Source: Gammaproteobacteria bacterium (lineage in GTDB: Bacteria; Pseudomonadota; Gammaproteobacteria; Pseudomonadales; Halieaceae). From it: a stretch of 64,000 bases of DNA. The notes beneath the pieces are model-generated. The model did no database searches. It was given only the letters and a program-made list of their open reading frames with translations, and was not told the origin of the DNA. Below are positions 49,866 to 57,970 of this stretch, one piece after another. Made by a program: the position numbers and the translations under genes. The DNA lies in NCBI GenBank assembly GCA_030426545.1, contig JAUHYL010000004.1, positions 1 through 64,000 on the forward strand, given 5' to 3'. How positions within the stretch are numbered: the first letter of the stretch is position 1; each line of letters begins with the position of its first letter.

Positions 49866-49878
49866 GATGACTATTTAA

Positions 49879-49894
49879 CATAATATATATTATG
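49879..49894. repeat. 16-bp perfect palindrome
   Basis: CATAATAT-ATATTATG is a perfect AT-only-core palindrome 14 bp after the sulfatase-like gene's stop. It sits at the right edge of the AT-rich patch. Confidence 0.7.
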
Positions 49895-49939
49895 CGCACT
49901 CATGGATGGCGATAACAGGGCTATCCTTGCGATGATCCT

Positions 49940-49968
49940 GCACAAAAGCACCCCGAGTGCCTCTGTGC
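49940..49968 (+). terminator. Possible weak terminator stem
   Basis: GCACA-AAA-GCAC-CCCGA-GTGC-CTC-TGTGC can fold as a two-part stem with an internal loop, followed only by GTTCTTTC. It lies between the convergent sulfatase-like and SDR genes, so it could serve either. The missing T-run keeps confidence low. Confidence 0.3.
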
Positions 49969-50053
49969 GTTCTTTCAATCGACCTTAGCTTGCCAGCGCT
50001 GGTCTTCACCGTAGCGTGGATGGATTAAACGAGTTTCGTGCCAGGCACTGAGT

Positions 50054-50827
50054 TCACAATGCGTTTTCAGGATCTGCCACCACGCCAAGCACTTTTAGCA
50101 GCCTGTGCCGACTCAACATGCGAGGCAGTAACAACATGAGACGATTAATCCGGCCGGTTACAACGATGGACTTCTTGCGCTTTTCCAGAGCTGCCAGTGC
50201 CTCGACGACGACAGCATCCGCTGTCTGAATCAGCGCCGCGGGCATCCCCTGTTCGTCGGACTCGCCGCCGGTGGCATTGCTCACGAACTCGGTTGCGGTC
50301 AGGCCCGGACAAAGGCCCATAACGTAAACACCACGGTCGCGGTGCTCGTGCCAGAGGCATTCAGACAGCGCAGCGATAAAGGATTTACTGGCGCTGTACA
50401 TGGGCTGGGAAGGCGTCGGCAGGTAGGCCACCACCGAGGCTACATTGATCAATGCATCGCCGCGCTCGGACTGTCGCAGAAACGCGTGGGCAAGCGTGGT
50501 CAGTGCAGCGCAGTTGACGGCCAGAATATTCTGCTGCGTCTCCTGTTCTGATTCATAGAACGGTGCCAGCACGCTGTAGCCTGCGTTATTGATCAACAGG
50601 TGATATCGCGTGCCCGACACCTCGTCCGCCACCGACTGAACGTCCTCGGCCCTGGCTAGATCTGCTACCAGGTAACGATGTTCATCGCCGGGCAACTCGT
50701 CTACCAGAGCCTGCAATCGGTCTTCGCGACGGGCAACGCCGGTTACGTTATACCCGAGTGCCGCGAGTTGCTTGCAAAAAGCATGACCGATACCGGAACT
50801 AGCGCCTGTGACCAGTACACGTTTCAC
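50054..50827 (-). CDS. Short-chain dehydrogenase/reductase
   Basis: A 257-residue SDR. The NAD(P) motif GASSGIG lies near residue 8 (VLVTGASSGIGHAFCKQLAALGYNVTGVARR), INNAGY near 83, and the catalytic Tyr/Lys in PMYSASKSFIAALSECLWHE near 149-168. The C-terminal text LMLLLPRMLSRHRLLKVLG is hydrophobic/basic and may touch the membrane, as in related DltE/YqjQ-like SDRs. The GTG at 50827 is preferred for AGGG 8 bases upstream; GTG 50833 is an alternative. Confidence 0.87.
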   Translation of the reverse strand: MKRVLVTGASSGIGHAFCKQLAALGYNVTGVARREDRLQALVDELPGDEHRYLVADLARAEDVQSVADEVSGTRYHLLINNAGYSVLAPFYESEQETQQNILAVNCAALTTLAHAFLRQSERGDALINVASVVAYLPTPSQPMYSASKSFIAALSECLWHEHRDRGVYVMGLCPGLTATEFVSNATGGESDEQGMPAALIQTADAVVVEALAALEKRKKSIVVTGRINRLMLLLPRMLSRHRLLKVLGVVADPENAL

Positions 50828-50904
50828 GTCCACTACCCTGCCCGCTTTTCTGTTGGGTAACGTGGCTGAACGACTGCAGTAAAGGCCGCACTGTTGTACA
50901 TCGG

Positions 50905-51714
50905 TTAGCGGCCCGCTTCGCCGGCGCACTCTGCCGCGGTTTCAGCGCGCACCCTTTGCACCAGTAACCAGATGGCCCCAATCGCTGCGAACGGACTGAC
51001 AGTTGACCACTGCATGTTCAAACCCACCCATTTCAGCCAGAAACCCCAGGCGCCCTGCTCTATATTGCGGTAATCGACCAGTATTTCTCCGAGATAGATC
51101 ACAGACGTGTTGCCGTAAAACGCCCCCCAGTTGGCGAGCGCCGCAATGGTCAGGGCTTTCTTGTAATGGATTCCCCGGGACAACCAGTAAGCGGCGAGGA
51201 GTTGCAGGAACCCGGAATGGCCCAGCATTGCCTCGTGCGCCAGTTGAGCTTCATGCGGCCTCATGTAACGCGTGTCAGCGACGGCGTATAACCACCAGGG
51301 CCAGAACACCAGCTGATCTGGCTGCAACTCACTCCCCAGTTGGTAGAGATAGGAGACCTTCATATACACGGCCGGTAATTCCCAGCCCACCTGCGCACAA
51401 CCGCTGGTGACCAGCCAGACGACAAGGAATTCGTGCCACTTCGCCACTGAGCTGCGACGTTCGCCCGGATTGTCCAGGAAGGCGAACAACGCCGCCCAGT
51501 AACCAATGAAGAGACTGATAGAGACGTACTTATCGGCAGGTGTCGGTTCAATCAGCCCCGTCAGGATTAGTGACCAGGCCACGACAAACGCGCCTGGAAT
51601 CATGATTCCCGACGCGATGTACGCGCTGCGTCTGATGTTGAAACCCTGATGAACAGACGGGCTCCATTCCAGTAGCGATGGCATTGCACCCGGGGCAAGG
51701 GTCTGTGTATTCAT
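50905..51714 (-). CDS. EXPERA / emopamil-binding-like membrane protein
   Basis: A 269-residue membrane protein with about 5-6 helices. Its pattern recalls eukaryotic sterol delta8-delta7 isomerase EBP: Glu112 in QVGWELPAVY, ADTRY at 146-150 (EBP has GDSRY), HEAMLG with Glu161 (EBP METITA), YGNTSVIYLGE at 200-210 (EBP YGDVLYFLTE) and NMQW at 233-236 (EBP MNALW). The EBP His that would lie four residues before Glu112 is Gln here. I infer the EXPERA fold; isomerase activity is not shown. It is divergent from a TetR gene over a perfect dyad. Confidence 0.6.
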   Translation of the reverse strand: MNTQTLAPGAMPSLLEWSPSVHQGFNIRRSAYIASGIMIPGAFVVAWSLILTGLIEPTPADKYVSISLFIGYWAALFAFLDNPGERRSSVAKWHEFLVVWLVTSGCAQVGWELPAVYMKVSYLYQLGSELQPDQLVFWPWWLYAVADTRYMRPHEAQLAHEAMLGHSGFLQLLAAYWLSRGIHYKKALTIAALANWGAFYGNTSVIYLGEILVDYRNIEQGAWGFWLKWVGLNMQWSTVSPFAAIGAIWLLVQRVRAETAAECAGEAGR

Positions 51715-51833
51715 GCGCTGTGCCTCCTGTTCTTCGCGGCGGTTTGGTCGTTTACCTGCACTACCCCCGATCCGCCAACAGCGGAGAACGGGGACCTGCT
51801 CGGGTTTAATCGAACAGCGGTGTGCGATAAACT

Positions 51834-51853
51834 ATCATACAGGCTTGTATGAT
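51834..51853. promoter_or_regulatory. Perfect TetR-type operator dyad
   Basis: ATCATACA (51834-51841), GGCT, TGTATGAT (51846-51853): 8-bp perfect inverted arms with a 4-base centre. It lies between the divergent EXPERA-like and TetR genes, 120 bp from the first start and 112 bp from the second. Size and position are those of TetR autoregulatory operators. Confidence 0.7.
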
Positions 51854-51965
51854 TAAAGCCGGAATTGCATTGACCGATCAATGCCTGACACGCCACAGTT
51901 TGGGCCACGGCGCCAACCGGGATCAACAAGACTACCGGCACGTACAGCACAGGACGCAGAGAGAA

Positions 51966-52583
51966 ATGGCAAACGCAGCAGTAGTGAGGGATGGCCGCGC
52001 TAAAAAACGCCCCGGGCTTGAGGAACAGCGCAGAATTATCCTGGAAGCGGCCGTAGAACTGTTCAGCGCGCGGGGCTCCCGAGCGGTATCCATCTCCGAT
52101 ATCTGCGCGCAAGCCAACGTTTCGCGCCATACCTACTACCGCTGTTTCACCGATAAGGATGAGTTGATCCGGCTGCTCTACCAGACCTCAGTCAATGATC
52201 ACATGGAAGCCATCAGCGGCGCGGCGGACGTGGACTACAGCGACCCGCTCTGGTTGCACCGGGCGTTCGAATACACAATCGATGCCATACTCGAGCAGCA
52301 CCAGGTGGCACAATTTCTGTTTGTCGAATCCAGTGATCCCAATTCACACGCGCACACCGTGATTAATGAAGCGCTGGACAAGGTAGTCCTGAGAATGCAG
52401 CGCTGGTGCGTGAGCCACTATGGCCAGCGGCCATCCAAGGTATTTCTCAAATCGCTGCTAATGGCGTCCCAGTGGCTGGTGCAGAACGCGATCGAGTCCG
52501 GCATGGACAGAAAAGTCATTGCGGAATCCAAACAGGCCGCAGAGCAGTTGTACTACGCAGCGTTCTCGACACTGGAAAAGTAG
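51966..52583 (+). CDS. TetR/AcrR-family regulator
   Basis: A 205-residue TetR protein. The N-terminal domain is clear: RIILEAAVELFSARGSRAVSISDICAQANVSRHTYYRCFTDKDELIRLLY (about 23-72), with the helix-turn-helix in SISDICAQANVSRHTYYRCF. The C-terminal helices are the ligand-binding and dimer part. The ATG at 51966 gives a normal length. It is divergent from the EXPERA-like gene and probably represses it and itself through the dyad at 51834-51853. Confidence 0.92.
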   Translation: MANAAVVRDGRAKKRPGLEEQRRIILEAAVELFSARGSRAVSISDICAQANVSRHTYYRCFTDKDELIRLLYQTSVNDHMEAISGAADVDYSDPLWLHRAFEYTIDAILEQHQVAQFLFVESSDPNSHAHTVINEALDKVVLRMQRWCVSHYGQRPSKVFLKSLLMASQWLVQNAIESGMDRKVIAESKQAAEQLYYAAFSTLEK

Positions 52584-52647
52584 TGGAGCAAAGTGATACG
52601 TCTATACTTGTCGTAGACTCCCTGCCCCGTTTTGAGGACCTGCCCCA

Positions 52648-53871
52648 ATGTTCAAATTCCCGACCATAAGGCTGTTCAGCGTTTCCGCACTTTTTCTGGC
52701 CATCTGGGCTTGCAGTGACAGCCAACCGCCGGCCGACGGCGCCCATGAGACAACACAGGGAGATGACAGTAAGGTTGCGCAGCGTTCCAGCAGCGCACTG
52801 GTAATGCGAGAGCACCATCTGCGCGACCCGGGAATGAACAACACCATCGCAAGTACCGTCCTGGTACCGGATGGCTGGACCCTCGAGGGTGGCCTCACCA
52901 GGCCATCGAACCAGCTCTACAACATGCCGGTTGTCAGTGACGTCAAGATCAGTAGCCCGGATGGCCGAGCAGTGCATTTTTTCCCCAGTTTCTCCTTTGA
53001 GTTTAACCACGCCTCCCCTGGTCAGCCCATGCAGCCCACCCTGGGCGGCAATCTCTACCTTGCGCTGCCCGAATCGGCGGGCCAGTGGCTGATGAGTATG
53101 GTGCGCAATAACCCCGATCCGACGACTAAAAATGTGCAACTTATCGCCGAAGAAGACGTTCCCGAGCTGACGCAACAACTGCGCGAACAAAACGCCCAGA
53201 TGTATCAGATCATTCAACAGGGCAATATGACCTCGCGCTCAATGGGATTTGGGCAGGAATTCGATACGCAGGCAACGCGGCTCGTGCTTACCTACGAGCA
53301 GAATGGCAAATCGCTGGAGGAGACCATTCTCATTACCTGGCAATACCTCACCTTTATCCAGCAGGGGCAGATCAGCTCGGGCACGTGGTCGATCAACCTG
53401 ATGCGCAGCTTCCGCGGCCCTGCCGGTTCCGATTATCTGAACGACCCGGTGTTGGCTGCCATCGTGCAATCCGTGCGCATCAACCCCACCTGGCAGGCTG
53501 AAATGCAGCGTTACTGGCAGCAACTGGCCGCGATAAAACAGAAGGGCTCGAATGATCGAATGGCGAGCTGGCGTGCGCACAATCAAAAAATGCAGCAAAT
53601 CAACAGCGACATTAACGACATCATCGTAGGCGGTTATAGGGAGCGCTCAGCCATCAGCGACCGTATGCAGGAGCAGTACGTGGATACCTTGCGAGAGGAG
53701 ACACCCTACACGACTCCCTCTGGTGAGACTGTGAAGTTACCGAGTTTCTACGACAACGTTTATACGGACGGCAACGGCACTTACCTGCTCAACAACGATG
53801 CGCTCTACAATCCCAATACGGATCCAACGATCAATAACGTCAACTGGGATCGGATCGAAGCACGACAGTGA
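52648..53871 (+). CDS. Putative lipoprotein of unknown function
   Basis: A 407-residue exported protein. The signal peptide ends IWAC, so Cys22 may be lipidated. The chain after a low-complexity linker (to about 50) shows no enzyme motif I recognise; Gln/Asn-rich helices (QQLREQNAQMYQIIQQGN; YWQQLAAIKQKGSNDRMASWRAHNQKMQQINSD in part) suggest an elongated fold. The C-terminal YDNVYTDGNGTYLLNNDALYNPNTDP resembles tails of other uncharacterised secreted proteins. The downstream dioxygenase ATG lies 9 bp after its stop, so the two are likely co-expressed. Confidence 0.7.
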   Translation: MFKFPTIRLFSVSALFLAIWACSDSQPPADGAHETTQGDDSKVAQRSSSALVMREHHLRDPGMNNTIASTVLVPDGWTLEGGLTRPSNQLYNMPVVSDVKISSPDGRAVHFFPSFSFEFNHASPGQPMQPTLGGNLYLALPESAGQWLMSMVRNNPDPTTKNVQLIAEEDVPELTQQLREQNAQMYQIIQQGNMTSRSMGFGQEFDTQATRLVLTYEQNGKSLEETILITWQYLTFIQQGQISSGTWSINLMRSFRGPAGSDYLNDPVLAAIVQSVRINPTWQAEMQRYWQQLAAIKQKGSNDRMASWRAHNQKMQQINSDINDIIVGGYRERSAISDRMQEQYVDTLREETPYTTPSGETVKLPSFYDNVYTDGNGTYLLNNDALYNPNTDPTINNVNWDRIEARQ

Positions 53872-53879
53872 GATCAAAC

Positions 53880-54752
53880 ATGCCGTCACTCAATCATCTG
53901 CCAAATGACGCAACAGCCGAACAACTCATCGACGAGCTTGACACCTTTGGTGCCGTTATCATCGATGAGTTCCTGTCGGCAGAGGTCGTCGACGCCTTCA
54001 ATGCCGAAATCGATCCTCTGCTCGCAGCCAGGTCAAACAACCACGCTCACCCCAACGAGGCCATTGAGTTTTTTCATGGCCCACACACGAAGCACCTGAC
54101 GGGCGTGGCTGGCGTGTCCGCCACCTTCGTCAACAACGTTCTGCTGCACCCGATATTCAAGACCATTGGCGACCATTTCCTGTTACCCAATTGTGCCGAG
54201 TACGTTTTGAACATCGCCCACGTGCTGGATCGGGGCCCTGGCTCGTCGGACCAGTTGATTCACCGCGATCATGACGTGTGGCCCAGGAAGATGACGTCTA
54301 CCCTGGGCGGTCACGTTCAGTTCGCGTCTCTGTTGGCGCTGGGAGAATACACGGCTGAGATGGGCGCAACGCGAATTGTGCCGGGCAGCCATCGCTGGCC
54401 TGCAGACCGTGAGCCTGAGCCATCAGAAATTGCGGTGGCGCAGATGGCGCCCGGTTCCGCGGCCATCTACCTGGGTTCTACACTGCACGGCGCCGGCGCC
54501 AATACAACCAACAAGTTGCGACGCGGCATGCACACGAGTTTTTGCCTGGGCTGGTTGCGTACCGAGGAGAACAGCTACCTGTCTGTGCCGCTGGAGCGTG
54601 TCGCCAGCATGCCACGCAGAGCGCAGGAGTTGCTGGGGTTTGGCGTGCACGATGGCATCGCCAACGGCGAGGGCTTTCTCGGTGCCCTGGACAACCAGGT
54701 TCCGGCTGATGTGATTTCGCGCACCCATGCAGGATCGGCCGCTTCTCGGTAA
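53880..54752 (+). CDS. Phytanoyl-CoA dioxygenase-family protein
   Basis: A 290-residue Fe(II)/2-oxoglutarate dioxygenase of the PhyH family. The facial triad is His128 and Asp130 (QLIHRDHDVW) and His203 (GSTLHGAG); an Arg at 214-215 can bind 2-oxoglutarate. GATRIVPGSHRW is the typical PhyH segment. Substrates in the family include branched acyl-CoAs and many secondary metabolites, so the substrate is open. The ATG at 53880 is chosen; a GTG at 53868 overlapping the lipoprotein stop is less likely. Confidence 0.87.
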   Translation: MPSLNHLPNDATAEQLIDELDTFGAVIIDEFLSAEVVDAFNAEIDPLLAARSNNHAHPNEAIEFFHGPHTKHLTGVAGVSATFVNNVLLHPIFKTIGDHFLLPNCAEYVLNIAHVLDRGPGSSDQLIHRDHDVWPRKMTSTLGGHVQFASLLALGEYTAEMGATRIVPGSHRWPADREPEPSEIAVAQMAPGSAAIYLGSTLHGAGANTTNKLRRGMHTSFCLGWLRTEENSYLSVPLERVASMPRRAQELLGFGVHDGIANGEGFLGALDNQVPADVISRTHAGSAASR

Positions 54753-54807
54753 CAGCAGTCTCGGGCTGCAATTCGTCAGGGCCGGTACGTGCCGGAACGT
54801 TCTACGA

Positions 54808-56943
54808 CTACCTGGCTTGCCCGGCTGCCTGTTGCTGCTCGTACAGCCGGTTTGCTTCCAGTAAAACGTACTGACGAATGGCTTCAGCCTCGCCTTCATC
54901 GATGAAGCGTTCAAAGCCGACCATGCCAACAGGGCTGAGCACGCCACCGCGTACAATCTCCTGCCAGATGTCATGTACCGCAGTGGCTGAATAGCGCAGA
55001 TCGGGTGTCAGGCCGCCCGTGCGCATACCGTCACCGTGGCAGTAACTGCAGTGACGCTGGTACATCACCTTACCGAGCGCTATCGCGTCTTCCCGGCCCG
55101 TGACCGGCGGTGGTTTCTTCAGCACGCGCTCACGGGGAGGCACCGGCGGCAGCTTTGCCTTGCCGTCCAGTTTGTAGACCAGCACTCGCGACAGGTTGGG
55201 AACGTTCCAGCCGTGCACGATAGCCCCGGCCTCGGAGGCCGCTCCGCCGCCGAACCCGACGGCAGCTGCAAGGTACTGCACGCCATCGATCGCGTAGGTA
55301 ATCGGTGCCGCCATGGCGGCAGTCTGCACGTCGGTGGACCATAACACTTCGCCCGTAGCGGCGTTGAAGGCACGCAACTCAGTTTCTGCGCTGCCCTGGA
55401 ACACCAGATTACCGGCAGTACTCAGTACGCCACCGCCACTGGGGCGCCCCGTTTCGCTTTCCCACTTCGCTTCCTGTTGCAGCGGATCCCAGGCCAGCAA
55501 CTTGCCGGTGTAGACCTGATCCATGAGCGCATTGATATTCGGCACATCCGGCAGTGCATTGCCCATCCGATCAAACCCCACGTTCCAGTATCCCTGGCCG
55601 GGCTTGCGGTCGAGATCGCGCGTCGGTTCCAGGAACGTGATGGGTATGTGCATTGTCGGGATATAAACCAGCCCGGTGCCGGGGTGATAAGACATGGGTT
55701 GCCAGTTGTGCGCGCCGGCGTTACTGGGCAGGCTGACGTTCTTGCCGTCAAATACCCGCGCATTGGGGGTCTCAATCGGGCGACCGGTTTTCAAGTCGAC
55801 GGCCGTCGCCCAGGTAGTAACCGCAAACGGTTCAGCGGAAAGCAACTCGCCACTGGTGCGGTCCAGCACGTAGAAAAAACCGTTCTTCGGCGCCTGCATA
55901 ATGACCTTGCGCAACTGGCCACCGATTTCGAGGTCGGCCAGTATCATGTGCTGCGTGGCGGTGAAGTCCCAGGTCTCGCCGGGTGTTGTCTGGTAGTGCC
56001 AGACGTATTCGCCCGTTTTGCCGCGCAGCGCCACGATGGAAGTGAGAAACAGGTTGTCGCCACCCTCGGGGCTACGCATCTTCTGATTCCATGGTGAGCC
56101 ATTGCCCACGCCGATGTACAGCAGGTCGAGTTGCGGGTCGTAGACCATTGAATCCCAGACCGTGCCACCGCCGCCCCACTCCCACCACTGCCCGCTCCAG
56201 GTCTCGGCTGCGGTTTTCATGAGGTCAGATTCAAAACCATCTTTGGGGTTGCCCGGAACCGTGTAAAAACGCCAGGCTTGCTTGCCGGTAGCGATAGCGT
56301 AGGCGGTGACGTAGCCGCGCACACCCAACTCTGCACCGCCATTGCCAATCACTACCTTGTCAGCGACGATTCGCGGCGCGCCGGTGATGGTATAGGATTG
56401 ATTGCGATCGGTTGTTTGCACCTCCCAAACCACTTTGCCGTCACTGGCTTGCAGCGCGACGAGACGGCCGTCGTAGGTGCCCACGATAACCTTGCCATCC
56501 GCATAGGCAACGCCGCGATTAACCGCGTCGCAGCAGCCCTTGGCGAGGAAAGCGCGATCCACTTCCGGGTTGTAGAACCAGCGCAATTCGCCGGTTCTGG
56601 CATCCAGTGCATACACCATCGACCAACTGCCAGTGACATACAGCGTGCCATCGACCATCAGCGGGGTTGCCTCAACGCCTCGCCGTGTGTACAGGTCGAA
56701 ATACCACGCCAGTCCGAGCTTCCTCACATTGTCGCTGTTAATCTGGCGCAGTTTGGAGTGGCGTTGTTCGCCGACGTCGAGGCCATGCAGGCGCCACTCG
56801 CTATCCGGCGCAGGAGGTGATGCTGTCGACTCGTCGGCAACAGCGGTTTGATTAGTCGTCAGCAGAAGCAGCAGGCCAAACAAACTGGCCAGCATCGTGC
56901 ATAAACGCATTCGCTGCTGCCTGCGGTTGCACCTGTCGGTCAT
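54808..56943 (-). CDS. PQQ-dependent quinohaemoprotein alcohol dehydrogenase
   Basis: A 711-residue periplasmic dehydrogenase with signal peptide (to about residue 36), an eight-bladed PQQ propeller and a C-terminal cytochrome c domain. The vicinal disulfide is Cys137-Cys138 (GCCDAVNRG). The catalytic Asp326 is in GETWDFTAT; residue 328 is Thr rather than the second Asp of lanthanide (XoxF/ExaF-type) enzymes, so a calcium enzyme is expected. Haem c binds at CSYCH (632-636), probably with Met674. The ATG at 56943 has GGAG 8 bases upstream. No PQQ synthesis genes are in the window. Confidence 0.92.
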   Translation of the reverse strand: MTDRCNRRQQRMRLCTMLASLFGLLLLLTTNQTAVADESTASPPAPDSEWRLHGLDVGEQRHSKLRQINSDNVRKLGLAWYFDLYTRRGVEATPLMVDGTLYVTGSWSMVYALDARTGELRWFYNPEVDRAFLAKGCCDAVNRGVAYADGKVIVGTYDGRLVALQASDGKVVWEVQTTDRNQSYTITGAPRIVADKVVIGNGGAELGVRGYVTAYAIATGKQAWRFYTVPGNPKDGFESDLMKTAAETWSGQWWEWGGGGTVWDSMVYDPQLDLLYIGVGNGSPWNQKMRSPEGGDNLFLTSIVALRGKTGEYVWHYQTTPGETWDFTATQHMILADLEIGGQLRKVIMQAPKNGFFYVLDRTSGELLSAEPFAVTTWATAVDLKTGRPIETPNARVFDGKNVSLPSNAGAHNWQPMSYHPGTGLVYIPTMHIPITFLEPTRDLDRKPGQGYWNVGFDRMGNALPDVPNINALMDQVYTGKLLAWDPLQQEAKWESETGRPSGGGVLSTAGNLVFQGSAETELRAFNAATGEVLWSTDVQTAAMAAPITYAIDGVQYLAAAVGFGGGAASEAGAIVHGWNVPNLSRVLVYKLDGKAKLPPVPPRERVLKKPPPVTGREDAIALGKVMYQRHCSYCHGDGMRTGGLTPDLRYSATAVHDIWQEIVRGGVLSPVGMVGFERFIDEGEAEAIRQYVLLEANRLYEQQQAAGQAR

Positions 56944-56998
56944 TGCGCAATCTCCGCGTGAAAGGTCCGGGTGGCAGGTTCGCATACCCGCTGCCAGG

Positions 56999-57793
56999 CT
57001 ATTGTGGGAACATAAACTGAACTTGCGCTCGAAGGCTCCAATCGCCTAACGCGCGCGGCGCCTCCGCATAATAGAACGCCTGCACATTCACGTTCAGCGG
57101 CACGCTGCCCAGGCGCACTATCTTGCCCGCACCACCGCCGACGGGCACAGTGTACCTGTCGTCACTGTCTGCCTCCCAGTTAGCCGTCATGATCGGCGCA
57201 GAAGTCAGATACCAACCATCGTCAAAGTTGTAGTTAACAAAGTACTGCCAGGTAAACAGGTTGATGTCCGTATCGCCGCCAAAATCCCAGACATTGCTGA
57301 ACAAACTCCCCACCACCCAGCGGCCTGGCATGGCCAGCGCCACCACGGAAGCACCACCGCCCCACTCTCCCGCGCCCAGTCGATCGTCGGTCGAGGTGGG
57401 TATCAAAAGTACCGGCCCCGCCCCCCAGGTGATCGATCCGCTGTCTGCAGGCGAGATGAAGGCACTGAAGGACGTATCGCCGAGGCCATTTTTCCTGTCC
57501 TGTCCGGGCACCGTACCCGGCTGGGACACGATGGGCAGGATGGTACGCGTTATCAGGTTGTAGTCGTCATTCAGATTCACCGGGACAACCGGCTGCACAT
57601 TGGTGATGCTGCGGTAATCGTCGTCGGGTCCGAACTGCAGGTCTGCATTGTGCTGGATAGGGAGGCTGACAAGGTCTGCAACGGGGTTTTGTGAGGCCTT
57701 GGCCAACGAACTGTCATCGGCAGCGAGAGCCGGCGTTGCAAGGGCGAGCAGGCAGGCTACTACAATGGCGGTGAGGCCGCGGCGTTTGTTCAT
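56999..57793 (-). CDS. Outer-membrane transporter-like beta-barrel protein
   Basis: A 264-residue exported protein with signal peptide ending ALAAD. Mature text NPVADLVSLPIQHNADLQFGPDDDYRSITNVQPVVPVNLNDDYNLITRTILPI in outline, and GLGDTSFSAFISPADSGSITWGAGPVLLIPTSTDD, matches a family often called transporter or neuromedin U, predicted to be a beta-barrel. It ends in Phe-Pro-Gln after alternating hydrophobic strands. The ATG at 57793 is chosen for GAGGG 6 bases upstream. It lies 55 bp before the PQQ dehydrogenase on the same strand. Confidence 0.8.
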   Translation of the reverse strand: MNKRRGLTAIVVACLLALATPALAADDSSLAKASQNPVADLVSLPIQHNADLQFGPDDDYRSITNVQPVVPVNLNDDYNLITRTILPIVSQPGTVPGQDRKNGLGDTSFSAFISPADSGSITWGAGPVLLIPTSTDDRLGAGEWGGGASVVALAMPGRWVVGSLFSNVWDFGGDTDINLFTWQYFVNYNFDDGWYLTSAPIMTANWEADSDDRYTVPVGGGAGKIVRLGSVPLNVNVQAFYYAEAPRALGDWSLRAQVQFMFPQ

Positions 57794-57970
57794 GGTCATC
57801 CCTCGTTATGGCGACAGCGGCAAATGCTTGTTCGCATCACCCTTCCGGCGGTTGCCCGACGCGTTGTCTGCCTGAAACTGCATGCCTGCGATTACACGCC
57901 CGAGTCTACGGCAATGCCTGCCGCAAATTCCAGCGTCGGGAGGGGATTATTCGTGGGGTTATGCGGCGCG

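Noticed and set aside
54808-56943. Lanthanide-dependent XoxF/ExaF-type dehydrogenase
   Set aside because: The second Asp of the lanthanide motif is Thr328, and the fused haem c domain points to the quinohaemoprotein class.
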